From positions 134,969,544-135,033,543 of the forward strand of contig OW121852.1 of assembly GCA_933228895.1 (NCBI GenBank): DNA of 64,000 nt. Direction: 5' to 3'. The position numbers and the translations under genes were made by a program. Shown piece by piece: positions 45,901 through 57,724 of this stretch. The notes under the pieces are model-generated. The model saw only the letters and a program-made list of their open reading frames with translations, ran no database searches and was not told the DNA's origin. The stretch's first letter is position 1, and every line of letters starts with the position of its first letter. The stretch comes from Platycnemis pennipes. Taxonomy: Eukaryota > Arthropoda > Insecta > Odonata > Platycnemididae.

Positions 45901-48900
45901 ATCAGCTGGTTTTGGTGACACATCAGTGGTGGAGACAGAGGAGTTAGTGGAAGATAACCTCCAATTTACAAACCCTCTGATTTACAAAGCTCAAATTTTT
46001 GGGTCCCTTCAACTTTGTAAAATAGAGGTTCTACTGTAATTTAGGTGTTACTTCAAGAATTCCGTGGAGGGTACAAAGATTCATTAGATTTGTATTTCGA
46101 TTGTAAGAAAATATAGGCTCGTGCATGGTGACAAGTAATGCTTTGAAGGCTGCTTTCAACGTGTGCGTCTCTGTGTAAGGAAGAGTAAAAAATGCAAGAA
46201 ATGGTGATTTTCTGAAAATTTAGGGGACATTTTTAATAGAGCAAGGAAGAGAATGTCTCTACAGCTGTATGCAATGCAATATATGCTGGTGATTTCACAT
46301 ATTTAATGATAGGAGGGTATTTCTGATACTGTCTTGAGTTTGTGGATTCAAAAAGAGCTGAAACATGTACATGAAACCACAACTACAGGGTAAAGGTTGT
46401 GTCATGTAAGACCCAATCAGCTCTTATTTGGGATTATGGGTATAAATTTGCAACTAGTTCAAAATGCTGGAATGAAATGATGGGAGTTGCAAGAGACTTT
46501 TTGTTAGTTATTCCTTCAGTTTTGTTTCATTCCCTCACACTAGCATAATTGTTCATTTCTGCAGTATTTTACCTTACTTTATTCCACCAGTCATGAAAAA
46601 TAACTAGTATTAAAAATTATTAGATCTCTCGTCACATTTTATCTCCATTTCGTCCTCGTAAGTAATGCCCAATGAGCTCAAACTTCGTGACAGACTGGAG
46701 AGGTTGCGTTTTTGGAAAGTTTTTCCCTTTGACTAGATTGCAAAACTCTCCTGCAATATTCTCAAAGTGCGTTTCTGCTATGAATGAATATTTCTGTGGA
46801 CTGTAGACAAAGGCTTTTGAGAGTTGTTTGACAGGCTGTTACTTTTGGAAAATACATTTAAAATAACTTGAGAAGCAGTCTTGGGCTTCCCAACATTGTG
46901 GTCGCAAATTACTGTGTGCATGCTTAGGCCGGGCCCTGTGTGCTAACAGTGCAAAGTCCCAACTGGTGATTTCACGCAGGGGTCATCCTGGGGAGTTTTG
47001 CTGTGACACGTGTGGAATTTCATACCAATCCTTTTCAATTAACCACTTCACCCTCTCGCTAAAATATGAAAACTTTAGTGCAAGCTACACTAGTCATAAC
47101 TTTTCTTGGTGATGTATGTCACCCTTAGTAGAATAGGTATACACGTTTTCCTTTGCACACAGCAAAGTATTAAATATACATACTGGCTAATTACAGTCTT
47201 AATATCTTAACTAACAAAAAGTGGCTTACAGTGTATGTGTTAGTCCTAGCTGGTGATAACTTTGTCTGAAGTAAAAGAATTTATTTTATGCCTAAAGCAT
47301 GGTATGCAGTGCGGAATCATGAGTCACACGCCATTTAAGTTTCCCGGTTACAAATAGTAGTGGCAAGTTTTTCCCTGAGTGTATAATAGTGTAGAGTATG
47401 GGGCTTCTACTTTATTGTGTAGTTTTTTAATATCTTCTGCTCCCAATTAAATCCCAAATAACAGCTTTATGGCTCTCACTAAGTATAGATCCTTTCAATG
47501 CAATTGCTTATGGCCACGGAAGTCCACATGAAAGGAGTATTAGGGTTTTTGTCTGCTGAAGGGAGTGCTTCATTGCCGTAGTTGTCGCCACCTGTAGGTT
47601 TTTCAGCCGTCAAAGATTTAGGAACTTCCTTATGAATTTCGTCAAAGGCATGAGCGATTGTCAAGATTTTGGATTCGTAGTGAAATTCAAATATGTAGTG
47701 GAGGATTCGAGTGATTTGCATGCCGTGTCCCTAGGTTATATCTTATGTTTCATGAGGTGGGGAGAGTCATGAATTGTTTATAGCTGATTTGTTCTTAATT
47801 TCATGCAGTCTGGCGCAGTGTTCAAGGAGAGCGTGTACAATGAGACGGTGCAGGTGGTGGAGGTGGAGGAGGGCCTGGATGGCGAGACCTTCTTCCTCTA
47901 CGTGTTCCTGGCTGCTTGCGCTGTGTTGATGCTGGTTGCTGGGCAGCAGCTGTTGGCATCGTCGGTGGGGAGGAGTGGTGCAGCGTCTGGCAGCCGTAGG
48001 GCGGCTGCGGGGCTCGTCAACAGCCTGAGGGGCAAAGGCGCGGGCCACCACATGGAGACGGGAACCAACAAGCCCAACGATGTGGACTATGACTGGGTGC
48101 CCACACAGATGCTGAACAACATGAGTATGCGTCCCCCCGTCTTCGTAATTCCTTTTGGCGTGTGTGTGTTCCTTGAGACTAAAACAGCTTTTATGCAGTT
48201 TGCAGCTATAAGTCAGCAGTTCACATTGTTGGCATTAACAATTTAAAAAATTAACGATTAAAATTAATCATTAAAACTGTGGTTAACTTTTTAATTTAAT
48301 CGTTACTTTTTAGTAACGTTAATAATTATCACGTACAATCGTTAATTGTTAAAATTATACATTGACTGATACAAAAATAACTTCAGTTAATTTTTTTCAT
48401 TAATTTATGGCAAATGTCTACCTGTTCAAATTTGGTCGCAAAGTTTGCCTAACAGACAAATGGGAAAATAAAACTGTATCTAAGAATGCAAGGGTAGTTG
48501 TCTAAGAATGCAATGAATAGGCCCAGACGAATACATATAAACAAAATCGGGGCTGAGGGGAGTGACCGCCAAAGTTTAGGAACGCACCCACGGACGAGAA
48601 AATACGAAACCATGTAAAGACAATGTCCTGGAGGGCTCTTATGCCTTACTCGGTAACTTTATGTCATCAATATTACATAGTTGAAGCCAAGAAAGAAGGT
48701 TCCCCTAAAAACCTACAATGGTTAACGAGAAGAAGGGGTTCGTTCAAACTAACATATGTCACAATGCGCCAATCTATGTATGCCTTACTCGGCGACATCG
48801 CATCATCAATGCATTTGCAATACAGTGAATCGAGAGAAAAGGTTCACAGGCACACCCTCAGCATCTCCTATAAACTCAAAATAACTAAGCTCTTTCCCCT

Positions 48901-50464
48901 GCAAATTGAGAAGGGATACTTCACATCACAATGTGGGAATCGATATCCAAGACTAACTGTACTTTCTACCGCTCAGAACAATCTTTGGCGGCAAATTACA
49001 GACGCACCATGGTTCGTCAGAAAGTCTTGCATTCACGACAACTGAAAAATCCCAGATTAGAACTCCACCTCAAAAAAATCGCCGAATCCTTTCAGCAGAA
49101 ACTAGGAAACCTGACCAACAACACTCTGGACACTAAATGGAATTACAACGAAAATCCCCACTCCGAATATTTTAAAAAGAAAAGGATACGGACGGAAGAA
49201 ACCGCAATGACAGTTTTCAGTGTTTCACTTTCCTTGTCAAAAACAAAAAAACCATCAATGCCTCTATCACCACAGCATACAATTTGTCAAAGTAACTTTT
49301 AATGTAAAAGTTACTTTTTTAACTTTCACTAATTACTTTTTACAGAGATTAACTTTAACTTTGATCAGTTAATTTTTCTTGGTAACTTTCCCAACTATGG
49401 CAGTGCATGATATCAATGTTGACGTTGGAATCAGTGCCTTCAGGCCATTTGATGCTTTCCAATTGGGTGTCACTTGAGACACAAAAATATTGTTTAGAAT
49501 AATTTACAGGTTAATACTTATGTGAAGCTTTATTCTCCATCTGGAAACCAAAGTTTTGAAATAATCTCACTCACTTTGGATGACATTGAGTGTCATTCTG
49601 TTCAACAGTTCTTGCTCTAAAACCTGAGGGTTTTTCAAAACTAAATCCTTGGTAGACAATAGGTTTTTATGATGGTTTGTACATCACACTGTGCAATCGA
49701 TTTGTACAATGTGACTGTTGACGTTAGGTAAACGCATATTGCACCATTATAATAAAATAACATAACTACAACAAGAGCGTATGTTATGTGCCGCTTAATT
49801 TGATTAGAAAAATGGAAGCAATATCTATTGTTTGTGACGTACGGCAAAAAATTCTTCTCTCGCCATCTCTGGAGACCTTCCATTACTACGTCCAAAGTGT
49901 ACAAAAGTTTTGCTGTATGTGGTGAGCCCTCTGTATTATACGCACTTTATGATAGTGTACTACTGTATTTACACACGTCGCCTTATTTGCTAGATCCCTT
50001 CTGAAGGAAAGGGTTCACGTGCAGTTTACACATATCCTCCAGATTAACTTGTAAGCTGCTCTCCTTTTTTCTTCCAATTCCTATTGCTTGTTCCCCAATT
50101 CTTGTTTGTTTGCCTTCCCTTTGATTTTTATTGAAGAACACACTTTCCAGTTATGATGAACAGCTGTAGGTTGAAGGACTAAATATCAATTTTTTTGTGA
50201 TAATGTTTTTTTTTTTCTCGCGAGCCTGCCCAACAATGGGGGTTCACAGGATACCTAAGGGCTTACAGGAGTAAACACGGTATTTGGCCTGTACACTGTT
50301 GCACTCTGTTTTTTAGAGATGTGTTATTTACTCTCTCTTGTGAGTACAAGGAGCGTTAGCATATCCTAATTGGTGGTCTGTCTTCCGCAGGTAAATCCCC
50401 CAAGCAGATCAAGCAGAGTCCACGCCAGAGGAAAGCAAAGCGAGCCGCTGGATCTGATGACTGA
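39926..50464 (+). CDS. SSR1: Translocon-associated protein subunit alpha (TRAP-alpha), complete, five exons
   Basis: TRAP-alpha is a single-pass ER membrane glycoprotein of the TRAP complex, which sits beside Sec61 and aids translocation of secretory proteins. Exons: 39,926-39,989, 40,505-40,711, 43,831-44,093, 47,809-48,124 and 50,391-50,464, total 307 residues against about 286 in human. All junctions are GT..AG and in phase (1, 1, 0, 1). Residues 1-29 are a signal peptide (MQKSVLICVIF...). Residues 30-75 form the family's acidic tract, followed by DADTTILFTKP. The luminal domain (91-200) has FIPSEAFAGRPFGLSVNLHY and sequons at N133 (NYS) and N189 (NET). A GLDGETFFLYVFL stretch begins the membrane span (about 205-228). 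The cytosolic tail has an Ala/Ser/Gly-rich insertion, then NDVDYDWVPTQML and a basic end KRAAGSDD. Confidence 0.96.
41268..41335. repeat. Hairpin repeat with tcatcatc stem
   Basis: The arms gaccagtttcgatgtgatac... and its imperfect complement (28 bp each) surround an 8-nt loop (cgggcctg). The bases just outside, ttttccacaaagaaatcttc on the left and a gaag-type complement on the right, extend the dyad weakly. No coding content. Confidence 0.8.
41440..42480 (+). mobile_element. LINE relic (reverse transcriptase), Jockey/CR1 type
   Basis: At 41,450-41,525 the plus strand reads GSFLKSLIFSKVIPFIKRVTK, equivalent to the FPxxLKxAKVIPxFKKGDK motif. After about 500 bp of unrelated or decayed sequence, RT resumes at 42,060 with FSKGKTTSSAI, then IGLIPCDLRKVLIVSHSILL (the D-L-x-KAFD-x-VxH-xxL motif, decayed), LIYSYLRDHLQRIFVDF, and after a stop VIHGSVLGPLVFLALMNYLP, the GxPQGSxLGPLLF motif. 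The catalytic YADD block is lost. Inactive. Confidence 0.8.
44132..46036. mobile_element. Tigger/pogo-type DNA element, TA-flanked, in SSR1 intron 3
   Basis: The left end starts cagtagaacctcttttttac and the right end, on the minus strand, starts cagtagaacctctattttac. A TA dinucleotide flanks both (44,130-44,131 and 46,037-46,038), the target duplication of Tc1/mariner/pogo elements. Several ttTACGAA or ttTACAAA motifs repeat just inside each end (for example at 44,150-44,280 and 45,960-46,020). No intact transposase was recognised in the 1.9 kb, so it is probably a non-autonomous or decayed copy mobilised by a Tigger-like transposase. Confidence 0.85.
46039..47808 (+). other. Right part of SSR1 intron 3, no other feature
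   Basis: AT-rich intron sequence between the Tigger-type element and exon 4. No exon or repeat recognised. Confidence 0.6.
48240..49400. mobile_element. LINE C-terminal relic bounded by TAAC/GTTA-rich tracts
   Basis: At 48,940-49,130 the plus strand reads LSTAQNNLWRQITDAPWFVR, then IHDNLKIPRLELHLKKIAES, corresponding across a frameshift to the DAPWYVRNxxIHxDLxIP end of Jockey-clade ORF2 proteins. On both sides lie unusual tracts rich in taacgatta/gttaacttt (48,240-48,370 and 49,285-49,395), which look like termini of another AT-rich DNA element into which or beside which the LINE fell. The LINE tail is well supported; the bounding element is a guess. Confidence 0.55.
49401..50390 (+). other. 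Right part of SSR1 intron 4
   Basis: AT-rich intron sequence without recognised repeats; it ends in the acceptor gtctgtcttccgcag. Confidence 0.6.
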
Positions 50465-51409
50465 GAGGGTGTGCGTGCGTAGCTGGGTGCGCCAAGCTTG
50501 CGTGACCATGAGTGGGACTGCGTATATTTCCCTGTGCTCTTTTGGACTCTGGTGCACATGCTTATTGACAGCAGGCGAGACTGACACCTCACATTGTTTT
50601 TGGCTTATGCTCAATTGTGTGTAGAAAAGGGGATTGGTCAAACATTAAGTGATAATGTTTGGGAGTTGGGATGGGAGGCTGTAATTTTGTCTGGCCTACG
50701 TCCAATGGTATTCTCGGATTGAAAACTCGGCCTCCGACTGGCATGACTGGACCTTAGAATGAATTGTTTTGTGCCTTGAATCCTGTGTTCTCTCTTTTTT
50801 TTTGTAATTGTCAGTTAGAGCCCTGTGCTTGTCATGTGCAAGGGCTACAACAGTTCAGATGTCGTTCAAGGCACACATTGTTGGTGTAGAGTACTTGGTA
50901 TTGTGTTTATCAATCTTCAATTCTTAAAACTTGTTTTTATTATTTATTAGGTTTATGCAAATTTTATTCCTTGTTCTTGTTAAGATATATGTGGCCTTTT
51001 GATCTCTGATTGTAGGAAAGTCATTGGAATGTTTTCTTTGGTGAGGTCCAGTGCCCCTTTTTAACTTAGCCCCTCCTTGGTGGCTGAAACACAATCTAAT
51101 AATTGTCCCTTTTTGGTTAGTGAAGTAATATTTATCATTCCACTGTTAATTGTGCATTGAAATGGTACATTTTCAAACTTCATCAGTATGTTGTTGGGGG
51201 TTTTAATTTATTTTCATACACTTTTCAGCTAAACTTTTACTAATTTGTACCAGCTTGGGTGGGTATTTGGATCAGAACGTGGCAATGTCATAAAGTGCTT
51301 ATTAAATTGGAATGGGAAATGAATTGTGTCTAATGGAGTTACATGGTTGAAATATGTCAGTTGTGTGTGGTTGATGATGTAATGGTTTTTTTTACCATAC
51401 AAGATTTAT

Positions 51410-51415
51410 AATAAA
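51410..51415 (+). terminator. Candidate SSR1 poly(A) signal
   Basis: AATAAA about 945 bp after the SSR1 stop codon, preceded by T/G-rich 3' UTR-like sequence with no other canonical hexamer noticed on the way. Use of this site is inferred. Confidence 0.5.
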
Positions 51416-53639
51416 GTGATCCCAAGAAGACTTAGTCATCCGATTCATGTACCAAATCATATCCTCTGTTGAGTTGAACAAACTACTTAAGAGTGCTCAT
51501 ACATTAGAGAGCACAAGATATGAAGCAGATAAATCTGTATACTATTTAAAAAAAATAGAGAGAAACATGACTATGTACAGTTAAACCCCTCTTTTACACT
51601 TTACCAGATGGAAACGAGGGGAAAGTGTAAATTGAGGGAATGCAACATTTCTGAAAGTTATGGCTGAAAGAATGGCTCCATGCTTCTTGATTTTGCCTAC
51701 CTGATGTCTTGTTTGCATTGAATGACAAGTTAGCAATATTATAGTGCCAACAAAAACTCTAATAATGCTAAAATCTCTCACGTGAAATGCAGGGGGACAG
51801 GGAAAACTACATTAAATTATGGTTGGGCAAAGATTTAAGAACAGCATGAAAAAATCCGAGGGAATATCAAGAATTAGTGAACAAATGCGTGAGGGAAGAT
51901 GCAGAATGGCTAGCAGCTGAGGAAGGATTGGGAAAAGGAGGTGCCGAAAAGACTATAGGGGTCAAGAAATGTTGGTCAGTGGTAGAAATTAAGGAGGAAA
52001 TTGGGGAACGATGGAAAAATATGATTTAAACACATTTGGGCGAAGGAAATAAGCAATTTAGACTTAAGATAAAGAGAGGAAGGGCAATGTGAGGAGATTG
52101 GAGTGGCTCCAGGGAGGAGAAATGGGCACCCTGTACTCAAAAGGTTATCAAGAAGTGGAAAAGAGTGGTGTGCGTGAGTGGTAAGTCAGGATAACTGCTG
52201 ATGGAACCACAAGAGATTCAGAGGAGGAGGAACTGCATGGCACTGACGGCAGGCCAAGGAACTTGGGCAGAGAAGAGGACATTGATTAGAATGAGACCAG
52301 GGATACTGAGAAAAAGTAGATATTACAAGGGATGTAGGTGGGGAAAGCAATGGGAATTGATAATTTGCTATCAAAGCTACTCTAAAATGGAGGATGAGAG
52401 AGGTTTTATGGGCTTGTTCACAGGATAATAATGACAATGAGGTTTATTGTCTAAAGATCAGATTACCACTGATATAGGATTGGTCAGAAATACACAGAAC
52501 ATAGACAAAATATTTAAACACTATTATCGTGGAGAAATTCTTCTAATGAATAATCGAGTTTGTCTTGTGAAAAACTTTTCACCTTTGCTTTAACGGAGTC
52601 AGCAGTTTTTCAGACTGCTAGGTAACGTAACCCCAGAGTTTGAGGACCTCAAAAGGCTGATTTGGTCCTGACATAAGAACAGTGAATGGCATCATGACCA
52701 CCGTGTATAGTAATCATGGACATCACAGTTTTTGGGGAACTCACTGAAGTTAGATTTTACAAACATAAGGACGGAAAGGATATAAACACACATGGTATTG
52801 GGAGAATGTTAAGATTTTTGAAAATAGGGCATTGATAGGTGCAAAGACCATAAGGCGTGTAATTTTCATTTGCAGCCGAAAAAGCTTGAGTGAAGCGAGG
52901 ATGTATGAGGTCAGAGTCTGGCTGGACGATTTAAAAAAGAAACTAATAATACCTACACCAAAAAGAGTAAGACAAGGGAATGCAAAGACTAATGGACTCT
53001 TAATTTAATCATGTGTTAAGGTTGAGAAGAAGTGATGAAGTAAGAATAGTCTCCAACGTGACAATAAAACTTCATGATATACATCATGGAAGAAACATGA
53101 ACGTTGTGTAGCTTGAATATGACAATCACAAATGATGCTGAATTATTCATTCATGTGACTGTTTGAGAATGGCAAATATTCCATTTCACATACTTGCTCT
53201 CAACTCTGCCTTCACCTGACAAAATACCTAATGGGTACATCAGGTTCACTCGCTATGAGGCATACGTTTTTATAATCAACATTTTTTTTATATTTCCTGC
53301 AGTAAATGCTGAAAATCATAGGCTAAATAAAGAAGCAATAAATTTCATCATCAATGTGACGTCATCAACAAGTTATGCAACCAGGATAACAACCACGGAA
53401 AAATCAAAGAAATGTAATCTCATTGGCATTACAATGTCAAAGGTGAGCAAGGTCACAAATATTGGTTATGCACCTGAACAAATTTTATTTCTAACGATAA
53501 TAGGTAAATGAATTGTCATACAAAATTCAAGAAACTGATGAAAACAGTGAGAACGTGTATTACAAGTAGAAAAATTGAAGGAGGCTCATCATCAGCTGGC
53601 ATTTCAAAAAGCAATGGGAAACAACAGGAGATGACATCT
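51416..53639. other. No gene recognised
   Basis: A purine-rich stretch (51,820-53,100) has the look of decayed LINE sequence on the plus strand, but no diagnostic motif could be read. A Tigger-like terminus fragment (cagttaaacccctcttttac) lies at 51,579-51,598 with no partner identified. Confidence 0.4.
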
Positions 53640-54170
53640 GACAGTGAAGTCAGTGGATGAGAGTTGGGCAAACATTAAATGTGGACTACAGGAAGCCGCA
53701 AAAGAAGTTTTTGGAAGAAGAAAAGTTGTCAAGGAGAAGCCATGGATCATGGAAGAAGCTTTAGACCTGATTGAAAAAGTACGAGAATATGAAAACTGAA
53801 GGAGACCAACTTTGCTACAAAAGAATAAGGAACAAAATAAGTCACAAAGTGAAGAAAGCAAGAGAGATGTGGATGAAGAATCTATGTGAAGTATAGAAAA
53901 CAACCATTGTACTTATGAGGCAGAAGCTACTACCTCTAGGATAGTGATGAATACAAAATGAAATGCCATAAGGGACAAGAATGGAGAACTTTTGATTGAA
54001 AACGAAGACAAGGTGAAGAGATCTAAAGAATATCTGGAAGAGTTGTATATCGGAAACAATCTCAGCACGAAAGTTATGGAAGAGGAAAGCGAAGTCGTAA
54101 AGGATGATATGGGAGCATCAACATTAAGATCGGAATTCGACGCAGCAATAAGGGACCTGCAGATGATATG
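53640..54170 (+). mobile_element. LINE relic: linker between endonuclease and reverse transcriptase
   Basis: Plus-strand reading with stops gives SVDESWANIKCGLQEAAKEV, then FGRRKVVKEKPWIMEEALDL, then IRDKNGELLIENEDKVKRSKEYLEELYIGN (split here: NGELLIENED, KRSKEYLEELY). This is the characteristic linker of animal non-LTR polyproteins: W..I...I..AA..V.G..K..KPWIT.EIL.LI, then a RD.NG.L..D...V..RW.EYFEELL segment just before the RT fingers. The RT itself does not continue, so the copy is truncated. Confidence 0.7.
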
Positions 54171-55104
54171 TTTTCTCTTAATACAGACCTTTACTCTGCC
54201 ATGCACAAATTCTTCCATAAAAGGGAGAAACTTTCTGTTCTCTCTTATATTTTTGAAGTGAATGTGCGTGAAATGAGGTGAAAAAATGAAGACTGCTACA
54301 GACGGCTAAATGTTAAGGATAGAATGTTTTTTTTTATATCGCAATGTGATGAAAATAATGGGAATGTTAAGTGACCGTTTGAAGTTCTTGGTTCTGCATA
54401 TTTTGGAGAAATAAGAAATTTTATGGGATGTGACAAAAATGCAAAATGCAGGAAAACATTAATTCTGATAATGCAAATACGTTCGTTTTACTGCAGTAGT
54501 TGGTTTTTGTCACAATCTGCAAAAATATAACACTTCAAAGGCTCGAGTATTTACAATTGTGCAATGAAACTTTTATTATTAGCCTTGAATGGCCTTCCAA
54601 GGCTACGTCCATGAAATGATAGGTATACATTAAACAGAAATTTAAAAGTAGAGAAAATTATTGTTAAGGGACTGGGGCCTAAAATTATGGAAAATGTAAG
54701 TTTTAGGAGATATATAGGATTTTTACGTAGCTCTCTCATTGAATGTTTGCATAGTTACGGAATTAATTGTTAATGGTGATAAGTTGATACTCGATATCAC
54801 TGAGTATCAAAGAATCAATAGGTTTTGAATGCCTCTCCTACTTCCTGCGATTGAGTGTTTGAAACCATGTCCAGCTGATCGAGAACCAAAATGTTTCATT
54901 AAATTGACAGTTAGTGCGTACTCTCCAGAACTGCGAATAATCAAATGTACTCCACACATGCAAGTGTAGAGGCCTGAGCACAGGAAATGTCAACACCACA
55001 AGCCAAAAATGGCCACCACCACTTTTTTTGTTCTGATGTTCGCCCAGTAAATGGCCAAAAATTGATATGTCCACACTTCCATGAAATTATTGTATTCTGC
55101 AATA
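54171..55104. other. No gene recognised
   Basis: AT-rich sequence with short chance ORFs and no recognised repeat. Confidence 0.5.
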
Positions 55105-55597
55105 CAGTAGAATCCTGATTTAAGGTTTTTCAGGGGGGACAAAATTTAAAACACTAAATGCGGAAAAATGCTAAATGCGGAAAAACACTAAATGAGGACT
55201 TGCCATTTTTTTGAGGTTTTAGGGTCTGTAATGATTAGAACACCTTTCTACGAAAAGAAAATATAATTATAATATAATAAATAATGATATAATAAATATA
55301 AAAGTCACTAAAAGGGGTCACATAAAACAATAAAAAGTTTTCATTAGTTTTATATGCTCTTCCCAAGGAGGTTGGATTCAGTGACAAAACGAAAATAAAT
55401 GAAAAATGAACCAAAAATGAAAATGCCTTAACCACAAATACAATGCTTTAGCCTTCTGACTACTCAGGAATTCAATATCAATTTTAAAACTTTTAGGAGA
55501 TGTCCTCTCGTCTCGAGACTAATTATATTTCTGAACAGCTACTTTTTTTAAAAATCTGAAATTTTACTCTGCTTATTTTTTTTACTGTAACTAAGAA

Positions 55598-56185
55598 TTA
55601 GCTCTTTTTCAGTTTTGAAACTGTCAGTAAAGTAGATTGATTGTTCTCAATGGATGAAAAGTATGATTTCAATTTTTCAAGTCCAACCACAGCCTCCGAA
55701 AATGAATAAACCACTGTCGGCTCTTCCTCATTCTCACTGCAGTTAGAATCTGTTTCATTTGATGTACCACACAATTCCCCTATTGAAACAATGCCACTGG
55801 TCTGCAGGTCATCATCACATTCAACAAAATCACTGAACAATATTTCTGAATTCAAAGTTTGCCATTCATTATCCCCCACAAAAGTTTGAAAATCACATTC
55901 TGTTTCAGTGGTATTCAGGAACCCCCCTTTGGCAATACAATTTTAGATGGTTGCACTATTCACACTTTTCCATGCGCTTGCAATGAAATGGATTGCCTGT
56001 AACAAATTTATTTTGGCTTGTTGCTGCCCACAATTTATTGATACAATTGCCTTCCTCACCAATGCAATGTAAACGGCTCTCCAGTTCCTCAAACGAGGAC
56101 TTTTTTGAGTGCTTACGATGCTTAGATAAAACACCCAATGCTGTGGATTCTCTTAAAATTGCTTCCCTTTTCATTATGATGTTGT
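55598..56185 (-). pseudogene. Tigger transposase, C-terminal part
   Basis: Minus-strand pieces in two frames: KREAILRESTALGVLSK and KSSFEELESRL from the DNA-binding half, then INLLQAIHFIASAWKSVNS and CIAKGGFLNTTE from the end of the DDE domain, then an acidic tail and EAVVGLEKLKSYFSS. About 200 residues of catalytic core are missing, which explains the short length. The N-terminal 40 residues are at 60,723-60,846. Confidence 0.75.
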
Positions 56186-56202
56186 TCCCCTGAGAGCACA
56201 AA

Positions 56203-56554
56203 GTTTGCAGTAGACCTAATGTAAACCTAATTTCAACGTCTACATCTGGTATTCAGCTAACCATAAGGTTTGCTGAATTCCTAGATGTAGACGTCTTATT
56301 TTGGTTTACATTACGTCTACATGTGGTCGAAAAAAGGTGCAAATGTCCGCCATTCGTGGTCTACTGGTGACCTCGCAAAGTTTGCAGCAAACCTAATGTA
56401 GACCTAATTTTAACGTCTACATCTGGTACACAGCAAACCATAAATTTTGCTTCATACCGTATGTAAACGTCTTATTTTGGTTCACATTACGTCCACATGT
56501 GGTCGAAATAAGGTGCAAATGTCCGCCATTCGTGGTCTACTGGTAACCATTAAT
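56203..56554. repeat. Two tandem copies of a roughly 176-bp subterminal repeat
   Basis: Unit 1 (56,203-56,379) and unit 2 (56,380-56,554) both run gtttgcag.a.acctaatgta, aacgtctacatctggta, gtcttattttggtt.acatta, acatgtggtcgaaa, then gtccgccattcgtggtctac. They differ at few positions. Inverted agacgt/acgtct motifs suggest transposase-binding sites. Confidence 0.85.
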
Positions 56555-57724
56555 GTAGGTTTTCAGCATACTAGATTCAAAAGAAATAGTTTTCACGGTA
56601 GTGCGATAATCAACACAAAAATGTAACAAGGCAGTAAACTTGGGGTTTCCACACAGAATATTAAAATACCTACTAAGTACGTAGTTTAATATTTAATACA
56701 CTAGCTACGTTATGTACGTTTCTACGACACGTCATCATCGGGTAAACTAATAATTACGCTGCGTACTCGAAACTTACAGTGGTACAGTACAAAGCTCACG
56801 TCTACCAACAATTTATTTGACTATTACAAAAAAAATGACTTCGTCAAATATGCCTGAAAAACACCAAATCCAACAGCTTCTACAGGAATTACGCTAGAAA
56901 CCATCAACATATAACAAAAATATAATAATAAATACCTTTATTTATCAGAAGACCAGTGCAAATGAATTATACAAAATTTACACAACAGCACCTCAACACA
57001 CAATCAATAGCACTTCCTCAGCGTTTTCGAAGACACTGTCTATGCATTACCAAAATTTTAAACGAAAAGAAGTTCGAGAAAAAGAGTTCACCGATATCAC
57101 ACTATTTTGTTGCCAAACACGGTTATTCACTCGGCAATATAATGCAAACCAAACAAAACGGAACCTCACTTGGTATAAATTACATGAAAAAGGTCCAAAT
57201 ACCCCACAATAGTACCATATCTGCTAGCAGTAAAGTAACACACGTTGAAACTTCAAGGATCCTTCGTTCAACGACGTATTTTTTAATAACTTCGTTACGT
57301 TACTGGTAACTTCGGAGAACAAGTATTCTATACCGTATATACGGTTGAAAAAATCTGTAAAGACAATAAAACGCAGATGCTACAGAAAGAAAAATGGGAG
57401 ACATTATTCCATTGCCTTTAATTTCAAAGTACACTTACCACTACGAAACAGCCTCAGTACACAAGTACCTAGCGGATGAACCGGAACCAAATTATTCTTT
57501 AGAATACAATAACGCATAAGACAACTGTATATTATGTAACTAGAGTGCGTAAAATAACACTGAGATAATAAATTTCAACTACACTCCAATAAGATTCTGC
57601 ACATGTTTACGTGTGCATGCTTGCGTTTCCATGCGCGGGCACGATTTAACAAAAGAAAACTGCCGAAGCAAGCGCAGCCAACTTGGCCATATAAGCGGAA
57701 TTTCTACCGGATGATATTGTTTAA

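Noticed and set aside
51579..51598. Left end of another complete Tigger element
   Set aside because: The terminus-like sequence has no inverted partner that I could find within several kilobases, so only a fragment can be claimed.
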